A DNA stretch of 64,000 bases. Source: Neoscytalidium dimidiatum. Its lineage: Eukaryota > Ascomycota > Dothideomycetes > Botryosphaeriales > Botryosphaeriaceae. The notes under the pieces were generated by a model. It was not told the DNA's origin. It saw only the letters and a program-made list of their open reading frames with translations, and did no database searches. Made by a program: the position numbers and the translations under genes. Below are positions 46,638 to 57,447 of this stretch, piece by piece; within the stretch, counting starts at the first letter, position 1; each line of letters begins with the position of its first letter. The DNA is taken from positions 2,418,001 through 2,482,000 of the forward strand of contig CM074699.1 in assembly GCA_037367355.1 (NCBI GenBank), given 5' to 3'.

Positions 46638-48144
46638 AGCATCGGATGAGAATTACTGGTTTGTCGCCTTACAGTCCGCTCAAGCTCCTTTTGCTGACGC
46701 CTAGTTGCAGAGGTACTCATTTACAACCGCCCGATTTATGCCATTCCTCCCGCTTTGCATCCCCACAATCGATCTTCGACGCGCAGCCATCCACACGCTA
46801 TCGACAACACGGGCACACGCGCGCCTCCAGCTTCAAGCACTGACACCCTGCATGACCGACGCTCACGAAATGTCGAAACGATCTTCTACAGAGGCCTCGA
46901 CTTGTCAACATCGTTTCGCTTCATCCATGGCTTGCACTTCTTCTGTGAGCCCTTTCTCATTTTCTTTTTTTTTTCTTCTTTCACACTCTCTGGCTTCGTT
47001 TCCTGAGTCTGCTTTTGATAGACCATTTCGTTGGGCGTTGGCAGGCGTTATTCTTCCGCTGTGGTCTTGCTGCGAGAGTTCTTACGGGCGTTTACTGTAA
47101 TTGGGCGTGGACTGTACTGGAGACTTGAAAGATGTGGTACATATACCCACGGGTTCCTTCGGTTACCACAAGGATTGTACTTTTCCGTTACACGCGGGGC
47201 TTTTGATGTTGATCTTCCCCCGGGCTCTCCTTTCCTTGCAATTCGCTGGCGACGGCGGCATTCGACGATGGCTTGTAAAAAGGGTGGATTTCACATTTTC
47301 TCATGTCGCTGCGGGCTCTACTGGCACGTTCAACCTGAGTCCTCGGATGGGAAATGGATTCGAGGGCGGCTTTTCATCACATCTTTTCTTCGCACTTGGT
47401 CAGTTGTGTAGCGGCGCCGACTGACGAGTTGCTTCCTTTTGCTGCACCGTACATATTTCAATGGCTCTCAATCCATTTCCCAACCATCACCCTTTGTACC
47501 TTGCAGTGGTCAAGCTCGCGCAGGGGTTCGTTCGGCCCAGGCGGATCGAGACACACTGTTGGCATTCAGTAGTGACGCAGGTTGATGAATTTGCGCGCGC
47601 CACGGACGGCCCAGCCACGTCGAAGAAGTAGCGAGCGGAGATTGGAAGCGGCAAGTGAGCGTTGTCAAACCTGAAACTCGTAGCCAAGAATAGCGCTACG
47701 TCAGAGTTTAAGCGCTCGCACCCCAGACTTGGACGACTCACATCCACACGTTTCTCGGAAACACAAAGAACGGGACACAGGGCCGAGTGGGTAATTGTCA
47801 AGCTTCTTGATGCGGGGTTTCATCGTGCCGCCCCATTGACGGATGTGCTGGACAGGTCGATTTGTACTTTATGGCTTATATACAGTCGCCACGATTCAAT
47901 GCCTCGGCCACCAAAGGCCTTGAATTTTTACGTCTTTCTATCTTTTCCTCACTCAAGCTTACCTCTACTTCATCTTCCTCCCGCGTGTTTCCATTCCTGC
48001 AGACCTCGGTCTTTGTCAAAGTGCGGTTGACTCTCCGTTGCCTACTAGGTCTTCCGCACTCTTTCAAACCCTCTTCTAATCAGGATCGAGCTTGGCCCTA
48101 AAATACTACCAGATACGAGCCGTTGCGTTACGTAGTTACTGGCA
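46638..48144. other. Intergenic region
   Basis: About 1.5 kb, no supported gene. It contains the 3' flank of the membrane-protein gene, a T-rich stretch near 46960-46980, and the CT-rich promoter of the CAP gene (about 47930-48070). Confidence 0.5.
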
Positions 48145-49027
48145 ATGCCCCGGTATCAATCACTTGGACCTCTCAAGCTACTGGTTCCGTCGGCAGTATT
48201 CTGGATCGCATCAATATGCTCCTTGGCGGCAGCGGATAGCAGCGAGCCCACGTCGACTATCCGACAAACGTCGACCATAACCATCGTTCAAACGGTGTAT
48301 CGGGCGACGGGGGCCACGGCAGTCGCGACGGCCACGGCGGCGGCGTCGACGGATGAGCATTCGTATACCGATGAGGAGGTGTTCAGGAACACCGTGTTGA
48401 ATGTATCCAACACCGTACGCCAAAACTACAACGCCAGCGCGCTCGTTTGGAACGACACTCTGGCAGAATACGCGCAGTCATGGTCTGATGGTTGCAGATT
48501 CAAGCACTCGGTACGTTCATATGACACATGACTGGGCCATGGACCTACCATATCCTCTAGTATATTAACGCCGTCTCGCGATTGATCAGAACGGTCCGTA
48601 TGGTGAGAACCTCGCAGCGACGTATCCGTCAGCATCGGCCGCCGTGACCGGTTGGGCCAACGAGTCCAGAGAGTTCAACTTCGCCGATCCCGGCTTTACC
48701 GAGAGCAGTGGCCATTTCTCCCAGATGGTGTGGAAGAGCACTACGGCGATTGGTTGCGGGAGGAAGGATTGCGGCAGCGCGAGTGGTAAGGGGGGCGATA
48801 ACGATGACCGGGCTAGTGGATGGTATGTCGTGTGTAGCTACTGGCCTCGCGGAAACATCGTTGGGCAGTTTGCGGCGAATGTTGATTCTGCGATAGATGG
48901 GAGTGGGAATGACTGGGATGACGAGGGAATGATTGCGAAGACCAAGAGCGGCGTGGGAAAAAGTGCTGTGCAAAGGGCGGTCTTGGGAGCGCAGGTTTTG
49001 ACGCTGGTGGGTTTCTGGCTCGCATGA
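48145..49027 (+). CDS. Secreted CAP-superfamily (PR-1/SCP-like) protein, probably GPI-anchored
   Basis: Two exons, 48145-48510 and 48590-49027, with a 79-nt GT-AG intron (GTACGT donor, ATCAG acceptor); 804 nt, 267 residues. An N-terminal hydrophobic stretch (LLVPSAVFWIASICSLAAA) is a likely signal peptide. A Ser/Thr/Ala-rich linker precedes the CAP domain from about residue 72: LNVSNTVRQNYNASALVWND, YAQSWSDGCRFKHS, NGPYGENLA, then signature 1 HFSQMVWKST and signature 2 YVVCSYWPRGNIVGQF. The His and Glu of the usual CAP cavity are present. The C-terminus ends in a short hydrophobic run (AVLGAQVLTLVGFWLA) after a Gly/Ser region, suggesting a GPI-anchor signal. Fungal CAP proteins such as yeast Pry1 bind and export sterols or fatty acids. 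A role in host interaction is possible but not shown here. Confidence 0.93.
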
Positions 49028-50458
49028 ACGAGCCTCGGTGCTGGACCAAACGGTACTGATGAAGTGATTATTCGTGTTGCATGGCGATGGCGTTTTGTTT
49101 GGGTTGCGCTCCCGAGAGGATTCTTAGATGAGTGAACGACAGATTCGAGAGAGGTTTCTCTATTACGATACCAATATCGCTGGCCATTATATTTGCCAAT
49201 GGAAGTACGAGTGACCGAAGAGGCTGTTCTTACTTTGAAGAGACCTGTTGCGGTCCTGAGTCATGTTTTGTATACTACTCTTGACCTTGGGCGCAGCATC
49301 CGCACCTTCCACTCGAACAAAGCACTCCCGCAGAATTATTGGAGATGTGAGCCACCCTTGCACATGGAATGAGCCGCAATGACGTGCATGTCTGACTATG
49401 CAATCACATATGGCGTCTTGGTTCCGGCGCAAATATCGACAAAAATGGGTGCTCTTGGGAAACGGTGGCTCGGGGGATTTCGTGCTTCGGGAGCACGGGA
49501 GAGAAACTTGACTTGTGCAAGTTTTCAATAAGTGGAGCAATCAAGTAAGCAAGCCCAGGAAGACGTGCTAGCCACAGTCAGGCCAGCGTCAGCTCGGTGA
49601 GAATGGTGCAAATTAGCAAGCGGTGTTATACGCAACACTCAATACAATAATGGATGTCTTGAGCGGCTGCAACAATCGGCAAAGGCTGCGTGTCTGTGTT
49701 CTTTTCGTTGACGGGGGGAACCTCGTTGAGATAAGGCTGGCCAAAGATGGTATGCACCAGCAGAGCGATCCTGGTCTCATTGCCGATCTGCTCTTGGCCG
49801 AGACCGGATGGTGGTGAGTCCGAAGAACGGGTTGTACAAGAACACCAAGGTGCTCCACCGACACTACGCTCTTTGGAGATCAGGAGCGGCCTTTCACAAA
49901 ATTAGTGATAAGAGTGATGGATATTCCTAAGCGAGGTCGTAGACGACGAAAGTAGAGGCAGGATCCACGCGCCTTTACGTTCATCTGTGCTCGCTGAGGA
50001 TGATACGCCGGTTATGGTATGTTAAGTTGGGCACCTTGAGCTGAAAGGCTGAATACTGCTACCGTAGTGTACAGTAGAACAGACACAGCACTGAAGAATG
50101 CAAAGCACCGTTAGTGATTTTGGACGACAGCGAAGCAGAAAGAGTCGGTAATGGTCGATAGGAGGAGTCCGGAAGCAGTGGCAGTGTTGGAGAATTACGT
50201 AGCGGCAGCCGCAAGGATGCTCGCAAAGCAGGGCTGTGTGGGTCGCGACGGACGGGCCGAGGCTGAGAGCAGGACGGGCCGGAGGCGATAGCTTTGCGGA
50301 CGGGGCGCCAGTGGTCCTGGTGGAGGCTAGGATGGAAGATGGCTCGCTGTCTCCGGCAGCTCCGGCGAAAAGAATACGAAGCGTAACGGAGAGCGTAAAG
50401 GGTACGAAGAGCGCGAAGGGTACGAAAACGCGGAGAGTGACGGAGAGCGATGGGGGGG

Positions 50459-50482
50459 TGAGAGAGAGAGAGAGAGAGAGAG
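50459..50482 (+). repeat. GA dinucleotide microsatellite
   Basis: About eleven GA units in non-coding DNA. Confidence 0.85.
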
Positions 50483-51682
50483 CGTGAAGAGAACGAAGAC
50501 GGCAAAATGACGAGGCGTAAGGTAACGTTGCGGTGCAGGACCGGGTGGCGCCCTGGTAGCAGCACGAGCGACGTCGGCTCTGCCCCGCCGTCTCCGCCTC
50601 TGTCACTCCTCAACACCACAAACACCTCGCCCCGATTCTGCTGATCCAATTACATCGCCAGGCTGCTGCACACGTATCTGGCTCGCGCACATGCACTGCT
50701 GCTGCTTCATCTCGATGACGTCCCGCGTCGCTACAGGCGGACTGCTTGGCCCGATGCGGCTCATATAGCTACCGCCTTGGCCGCTTTGCTATCCGGATCC
50801 ACTCGCGACAAGCTTCTTACCTGAGAATCCCATGTCCAGACCTTTGTCGCTCGCTTTCTTTGTCAGGTCTGCGCCCATCTCACCTCTGCCGCCACATCCA
50901 GTCGGCCCTACTGCCCGCTGTCCTCCTTCCATATCGAGACCTCTGCTCGTGCTCTAACACGGCTCAGTCTAGCTTCGTATCACATCCGCTCGACACTGCG
51001 CTGTTCTCCGCCGGCACCGGCGGACCTAGATATGGCGTCCATCTGTGCACGTGTTCTTGGTTGTAAGGCTGACCGCTGCCTCTCCGGGTGATCGCCATTT
51101 CTTCCGCCTCGCCATCTTTCAAAGCTTCCCTCTGTACCCCTTGGCTTTTGCGGCTCGCCAAGCCTTGGTTGAAAAAGCATGGCGCTGTCCCGTCCCTTGC
51201 GGATGGCCCTGATTGCGCCACTGTGACGACGCGTGTGAATTCCCGCACCAGTTCCCGCCCGCCCACTCCAACGCCTTCCTCGTTAATTTTCCCACCACAG
51301 AACACCAACTCATTGCTTATTCATTTTTGTTGCGTGGTAACGTTTCCTGCCGAGCAAGTTAGTTTCGCTCCGTTCACTCTTGGATGTCCGCCATCGGTCT
51401 GGGCAGTGACGCCACTTTTCGGACTATCCGATCATAAAAGGGTACAGCAACATAAAGGCTTGGTGTCTTACAGGGTCCATCCGAGAAGCACCGTGATAAT
51501 CATCGCCCAGCGCCATTTTTTTTTTTTTTTTTGATATCACTCATACACCATTACTCATGTCCGACGGACGCGGCATACCCAGCCCTCTTTCAGGTGGATC
51601 TGTACGTACCCAAGATAGCTCAATATGCCTCAGACAGTGCCGATGCCGCCTGCGGCTACGGAGTGTAACGTCCAGCTGAAGA

Positions 51683-51690
51683 TATAAAAG
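51683..51690 (+). promoter_or_regulatory. TATA box of the GMC oxidoreductase gene
   Basis: TATAAAAG lies 76 nt upstream of the ATG at 51766. A consensus TATA box suits a regulated, strongly expressed secreted enzyme. Confidence 0.6.
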
Positions 51691-51765
51691 CCATGCGGTT
51701 CGCGGCGTGAACGTTGTCTTTTTTCCTCATCCCATAAGCCCAATTCTCCAGAGTCCGCTCACATC

Positions 51766-53682
51766 ATGCGCTCTTCTCTCGTTGCTCCCCTCGCTTTCTC
51801 CCTCGCGGCCGCTATTCCCCTGGAATCCAGGATTGCTTCCAGTGCTGCCTATGACTATATCATCGTCGGAGGAGGTGCTGGTGGTCTCGTGGTTGCCAAC
51901 CGCCTGTCAGAGACCAATGCGTCCGTGCTCGTGATCGAGGCCGGTGGTTCAGGCTACGATAACCCGAATGTGACGGCACCGGATGGATACGGACGGGCCC
52001 TGGACACCGCACTTGACTGGTCGTATCCAACCGTCCCGCAGAGAGACGGTTCCGTCCACGCTATGCATGCCGGCAAGGTTCTTGGAGGCTCCACCGCAAT
52101 CAACGGTATGCTTTTCTTTTTCCATCTCATCCCTCTCACATCTTCCTGGAGCATCTCTCATGGAAAAGAATCGTGCAGGTATGTCCTTCACCCGTGCTGA
52201 AGCCTCCCAGATTGATGCCTGGGAAGAAATTGGCAATAAGGGGTGGACCTGGGAGAGCCTGTGGCAGTACTACCTGAAGAGCGAGCACTACCAGACTCCC
52301 GGCCTGGAGCAGATCCGCGGCGGTGCTGCATACGATGCGTTCTTCCACGGGCAAGACGGCAACTTGAAGGTCGGGTATCCGAAGTCCCAAGCCATTGATG
52401 ACTTCCTCGCTCCTCTGAACGCGTCATACCAGGAGCTTGGGGTCCCTTACTCGGAGGACGTCAGCGGCGGTGCCATGCATGGTTTCAACGTTTTTCCAAT
52501 GATGATCGATGTTGAAGAGAACATTCGCTCTGATGCTGCTCGCGCCTACTATTTCCCATTTCAATCTCGGCCGAACTTGAGCCTGGTCTGCGATACCTCT
52601 GTTAGTCGCCTCATTTGGGGTGAAGATGACAACGAGGGGAATGCGGTGGCAAGTGGAGTCAAGGCTTCGGGGCCTGACGGCACAACGTTGACGTTCCACG
52701 CGAACAAGGAGGTCATCATCTCCGCTGGAGCCCTGAGGTCTCCTACCATCCTCGAATTGTCTGGGGTCGGCAACCCAGAGTGAGTAGTCCAGCACAGTAG
52801 TTCAAGAAATTCGGGAAGCGAAGCTGATTATCCTACAGTATTCTCTCCAAGGCCAATGTCTCCACCAAGGTCTCCCTCCCCGGTGTCGGCGAGAACCTCA
52901 TTGACCAGATCAACAACGGCATATCATACGACACCTTGAACAACAAGACCTACACAGGCCTCGCCAACTACGTCTCTTACCCGAACGTCACGGATATCTA
53001 CGGCGCCGAAATTGCGGCGACCCTGGCGTCCTCGGTGCGCGACGCCCTCCCCAGCTGGGCCGCCGAGATCGCCGCGCAGAACAATAACGCCACGAATGCG
53101 TCTACTCTGCTCGGCCTCCTGAAGGTCCAGCACTCACTCCTGTTCGACGCTCAGGTCCCCATCGCCGAGATACTTCACATCCCTGCCCAGCACCTGGGCT
53201 CCGAGTATTGGGGCACTCTCCCCTTCGCGCGCGGCAACATCCACATCAACTCGTCCGACCCAAGCGCGCCCGCGTCCATCAACCCCAACTATTTCATGTT
53301 CGACTTCGACCTGGAGGTCCAGATTGGCGTCGCCAAGTTTTTCCGCCGGCTTTTTGCGACGGACGACCTCGCCACGCTCGCCGGCGACGAGTTCCAGCCG
53401 GGAACAGCAACGGTCGCTGCCGAGGCCGACGATGATGCCTGGGCGGCCTGGGTCGAGGACAGCTGGCGCCCGAACTTCCACGTCCTGAGCACTGCCATCA
53501 TGATGCCTCGCGAGATGGGTGGAGTAGTTAGTGAGCGCCTGAAAGTCCACGGGACCAAGAACGTCAGGGTCGTCGATGGCAGCGTGCTACCCTTCCAGGT
53601 TTGTGGCCATTTGACTAGCACCATTTATGCCGTTGCGGAACGGGCCAGCGACCTCATCAAGGAAGATGCTGGTTTGAATTAG
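51766..53682 (+). CDS. Secreted GMC-family FAD oxidoreductase (glucose-oxidase-like)
   Basis: Three exons: 51766-52105, 52179-52779 and 52839-53682 (1785 nt, 594 residues); introns of 73 and 59 nt, GT-AG. A signal peptide (MRSSLVAPLAFSLAAA) precedes the FAD-binding start YDYIIVGGGAGGLVVANRLS. KVLGGSTAIN, the GMC signature region, spans the first splice. ISAGALRSPTILELSGVGNP is the second signature. At the C-terminus, NFHVLSTAIMMPREMGGVV and VVDGSVLPFQVCGHLTST carry two histidines, H in NFH and H in CGH, matching the catalytic His pair of glucose oxidase. Several N-x-S/T sites fit secretion. GMC enzymes oxidise alcohols or sugars and often make hydrogen peroxide. The substrate cannot be told from sequence; aryl-alcohol, choline-type or glucose oxidase-like activities are all possible. 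A TATA box lies just upstream. Confidence 0.93.
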
Positions 53683-54113
53683 CTGTCTTAACAGCCTCCA
53701 CAACGAGCAGTGATAGGCTCGAATGTGTTCTACAGATTTCTGCTTTTTGGCGCTTGCAACGGACTGGATTCAGAATAGAGTTGACTGGAGGAAAGAAGGG
53801 CTTATTATAGACATGATGCTTGGGTTTCCCTGGACAGATTGTTGAAAGAAATAGATTGGATATGCTTTTCTACGCGTTACGCCACGGGCTCTGCAGTTCA
53901 GCTACGTTAAGTTATCAGAACAATCCGGAAAACTGATCAACAGAGTGCAGCAATATATGAGCAAAAGACTTGAACAGCGATTTGTGCAAGCAACGTGTGA
54001 CAAGAAATACAGAGTCCTACGCCTGTCAGACCCTTCAAGCAGGTGGCTGCGTGGGTGGCAGATTTTTCCAAGGCGGAAATGGAAAGGGACAGCCTCTTTG
54101 ACGAAAGACGACC
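53683..54113. other. Convergent intergenic region
   Basis: 3' flanks of the GMC oxidoreductase (+) and MSH4 (-). No gene or clear motif seen. Confidence 0.6.
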
Positions 54114-57054
54114 TCAGCTGCTTGTTTCCGACGTCATCGCAGATGAGTGAGCACTGGAAATTGTGATGGCGTCGGCCGGAGTATTTCTATCGGGCTGCGC
54201 TACAGAACTACTGGCTGTGTTCTCGCCAACGACGGTAGAGCTCCTGTAATCAGAGTCCTCGTTCTTATCATCTTCCAAAATGTCTACTGCTGAGCAGTCA
54301 GCATCGATTGCTGACATTCGAATCACGAACTCCCGTTGTAGCTCTTTCAGCCAGTTCGCCAAAACTTCACCTTCCATAGCCCCGCTTTGGGCATGCCAAA
54401 GATGCTCCTTCAGATGTAGGATCAGTTTTCTGCGTCGTTCTCGGAGGACAGTTTTGGAAGTCAACTTCCGGCCTTGGAGACGCTGGTGAAGTTTCGCTGA
54501 CAACTCCTCCGCTGTCTCGAGAACTTCTGGAGGAAGCGGAACTACGCGTGCTAGAGCGAGCCCGTAGTGCTGCTCTCTCACTGGGCCTTCGGCAATCTTG
54601 TACAACATGTTCACCACATTTCCATCGTCTCTCATATCGACGGCAAGGTGCAAGTTCACGACACCTGTTCTTTCAGCCATTATGCTGGCAAGTTCCCGGA
54701 AATGAGTTGCAAACCAAACGAGAGCACGACTGTCGATGAGTGCTTCCGCAATTGCAATCGCAATGGCGAGACCGTCGCGAGTTGAAGTACCACGGCCGAG
54801 CTCGTCGATGATGGCTATGCTGTCCTTGGTAATGTTCCGAAGAATGAAGGCCGTCTCTCTCATCTCTGCGGCGAATGTAGAAATATTTGCTTCGATACTG
54901 TCGTCAAGCGAAACCCGGGCAAGTAGTTGACGACGAATGGGCATCGAGGCGTACTGCGCGGGCACAAACATGCCAATCTGCGCCATTACCGACATGAGAG
55001 CAACAGACCGGATATATGTGCTTTTACCGCTCATGTTACAGCCAGTGATGATCTGGAACCGTTGACGTTCAGTGGCGTAGAAGTCATTTGGTATGAAATT
55101 TGCGGATTGGATTTTCTCTCGAATCGGGTGCCGGCCTGTTTGGATAGCAAGAGTATCCGTCAAGGTGGGACGGACGTATTGCTGACTGGTGACGAGATGC
55201 GCGAAGGAAGAAATCATATCCAGCATGGCAATACCTTCGCCAACTCTGTACAGAGCAGGAATATGTGCTCTCACGTCGACAATCAAGTCCTGAATTGCTT
55301 TATTACTCAAGCAAACCACTTCATTGTGAGCGTCAACGACTTTCTGATTTCGCTTCATGAGATTTAGAGTCTGGCACTCGATCATGCCCTTTTTTTTGTG
55401 GACATTGGTGAAAACCGATGGCAAGATGCGGTCTTCCAGGTCCGCAGCACTTAGTTGGATATAGAACTGACGCGATGGATCAAATTTCATATTGAGCTGA
55501 AGATCGTGTGTCTCTAGAACATTGATGAGGAACAATCTTCGTAGGCGAAGTGTAACATACCACCGAGTTCAGCGATGAGTTGAAGGCAATCTTCAGTTGC
55601 TTCTGTGTATGCTTGACGTGCCACGTCCAAGAGGCCGTTGACACCCACCTGATGAGTATTTTAGCTTGCAACGGAAAAGTGGTATGCTGAGAATGACCTT
55701 CACGGCATAGGTGTGCTGATTTCTCATCTCGAGTGGCTTATTGGCAAAGACGGTGTCCTCGTTAATCACGGAGTCAATTAGTTCTTGCAAGGCGTTAATG
55801 GTCCCTGGATGGCAGAACTTGAAAGATCAGCATGGGCACATGGTTCCCAGCCAGAAGCTTACATTTTGGATACCCTGAAGCATGGCGCTTCTAGAGCTGG
55901 TCAAGGCCTCGAAAATTGGCCTGATCGAAACGACGAATTGCTTGAGCATGATGACATAATTGATCGAATGCTCCATTGATTGTACGGATGATTTTGTCGG
56001 GACCAAGATTAGCTGAAGCAAGACTTAGTAAAATTTATGTAATTGTAAGAGAATATCATACCGCGGATAGGATCTTATCTACGTCCAAGAATCCCTTCAG
56101 AGCTATGGGCATGTCAGTAGATGTTGTGCATCGGAGGAAATCTACCGACGTGCCTTGTCTCACCGCGAAGAACATGTCTTCCTTGGTCGAAATCTCCTCC
56201 AAGGCATCGTATCTAATATTCAAGGTGTCGCTGTTTGTGATTGGCTGTAAGACGTTGCTACGGAGAAGCCTTGCCCCCATCGGGGTCAGTGTTTCGTTGA
56301 GTAAGCCGAACAAACAATGACGAGATTTGGGATTCTCAAGGTTCTGGATGAGCTCTAGGGCACGTATGGTTGAGACGTCAATCATCATAGAACCTTCGGA
56401 AGGCTCGTACTTGATTCTCAATGAGTGAAAAGGAAATGTTAGGCCGTGATTGAGCTCAATGTACTTCATGGCCTACGAGGATTAGCGAAAGAGGGCTGCA
56501 GCGGATGGGTGGGTCAATACGGCAGCGAAGCAACAGACGCAGAAATAACTACCCTCAAGCGACAGCTTAATAGCCTCGACATCGTCAGCGAATGCTAGCT
56601 GTTGGATGTACCCTGTTCCGGCTGTTTCGGCCCAGTACCTGCGGTCAATAGGCGTGAGCTGGCTGCCAATTCCATCGAGGTTCTCCTCAATTATGGAGAA
56701 GAGTTTGGACTTCGGGTTAGCAGCGGTCGAAACAATGATGATTTCGGTAGGAGCATAAACATGGAGCTTGTGAATGGTGCGGACATAGGTCTGGCTGTCA
56801 CAGATCTGACATAGAACTGCTTGGACAGTGTCAAGATTCACGATTGCGAGGCCGACAGTAGGTGAGACACCGCGGGACTCGCTGAGGGCGCACACCACAT
56901 GTTGGTTCTCAACTTTGGCGATACTGGTGGCTGTTGTGGTTGGACGCGCTGTGCCAGGTCTACGGTGAGAGTATTGTCTAGTACGAGGACGAGAAGTTGT
57001 GGCGGTGGCCTCCGGATAAGATGCAGATGCAAATGCAGAGGTGTTCGTCGCCAT
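54114..57054 (-). CDS. MSH4: Meiotic MutS homolog MSH4
   Basis: Six exons on the minus strand: 57054-56521, 56472-56062, 56012-55863, 55817-55698, 55648-55561 and 55513-54114 (2703 nt, 900 residues). The five introns are very short (45-49 nt), all GT-AG, three of them in the middle of the gene. The protein lacks the MutS mismatch-reading N-domain, as expected for Msh4. The connector and core show LENPKSRHCLFGLLNETLTP, MGARLLRSNVLQPITNSDTL and LLDVARQAYTEATEDC. The ATPase has YVRPTLTDTLAIQTGRHPI, Walker A GCNMSGKSTYIRS, SLDDSIEANISTFAAEM, Walker B IAIIDELGRGTSTRDG and WFATHFREL. Msh4 pairs with Msh5 to stabilise Holliday-type intermediates and promote crossovers. The C-terminal about 110 residues are Ser/Asp-rich and longer than usual. 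The gene is divergent from RSA4. Confidence 0.95.
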
Positions 57055-57447
57055 GATTAGTGTCTGTGAGGTTAATGGAGAGAACTTATGCATTTGGCAT
57101 AGAATGGGGCTAGCATAAGGCAAATACGACGCCCGTGAGCACCCTCGAAATGGGCAGCAGGACGAATGTTGAGTCGAGTACGGAAAAGAGCAGGTCCACA
57201 ATCGGTGGGGCGGATGGATGAAGTTGTAAGGTGGAAAGTGGAGTGCGGCCTGGTGTCATTGGCAGATGGCCCGTGCGCGCGTAGGGCTGAGACTAAAGAA
57301 TTATTGTCGGCGTTACGTTCGCGTAGACAAAAAGTTACGCCAGAGTGCATGGAACTCCATTCCTCGCCACAAATCCCCGCGCTCACGACCCTCAGCGCCC
57401 GATCACTCCAACTCAAAGTCCACCCGTCTCCCGTTTGTTCATACGCT
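57055..57447. promoter_or_regulatory. Bidirectional promoter between MSH4 and RSA4
   Basis: 393 nt between divergent start codons of a meiotic gene and a constitutive ribosome-assembly gene. The RSA4-side frame is open further upstream (to 57166), but the conserved protein start is at 57448. Confidence 0.55.

Larger units (their letters stand above)
49028..51765. other. Intergenic region
   Basis: About 2.7 kb with no supported gene. It holds a GA dinucleotide repeat (50459-50482), a T run (about 51518-51532) and the GMC oxidoreductase promoter with a TATA box at 51683. Confidence 0.5.

Noticed and set aside
57166..57447. Upstream in-frame ATG for RSA4
   Set aside because: It would add 94 residues without similarity to the family. 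The NLE-type start is at 57448 and the upstream part overlaps the divergent promoter.
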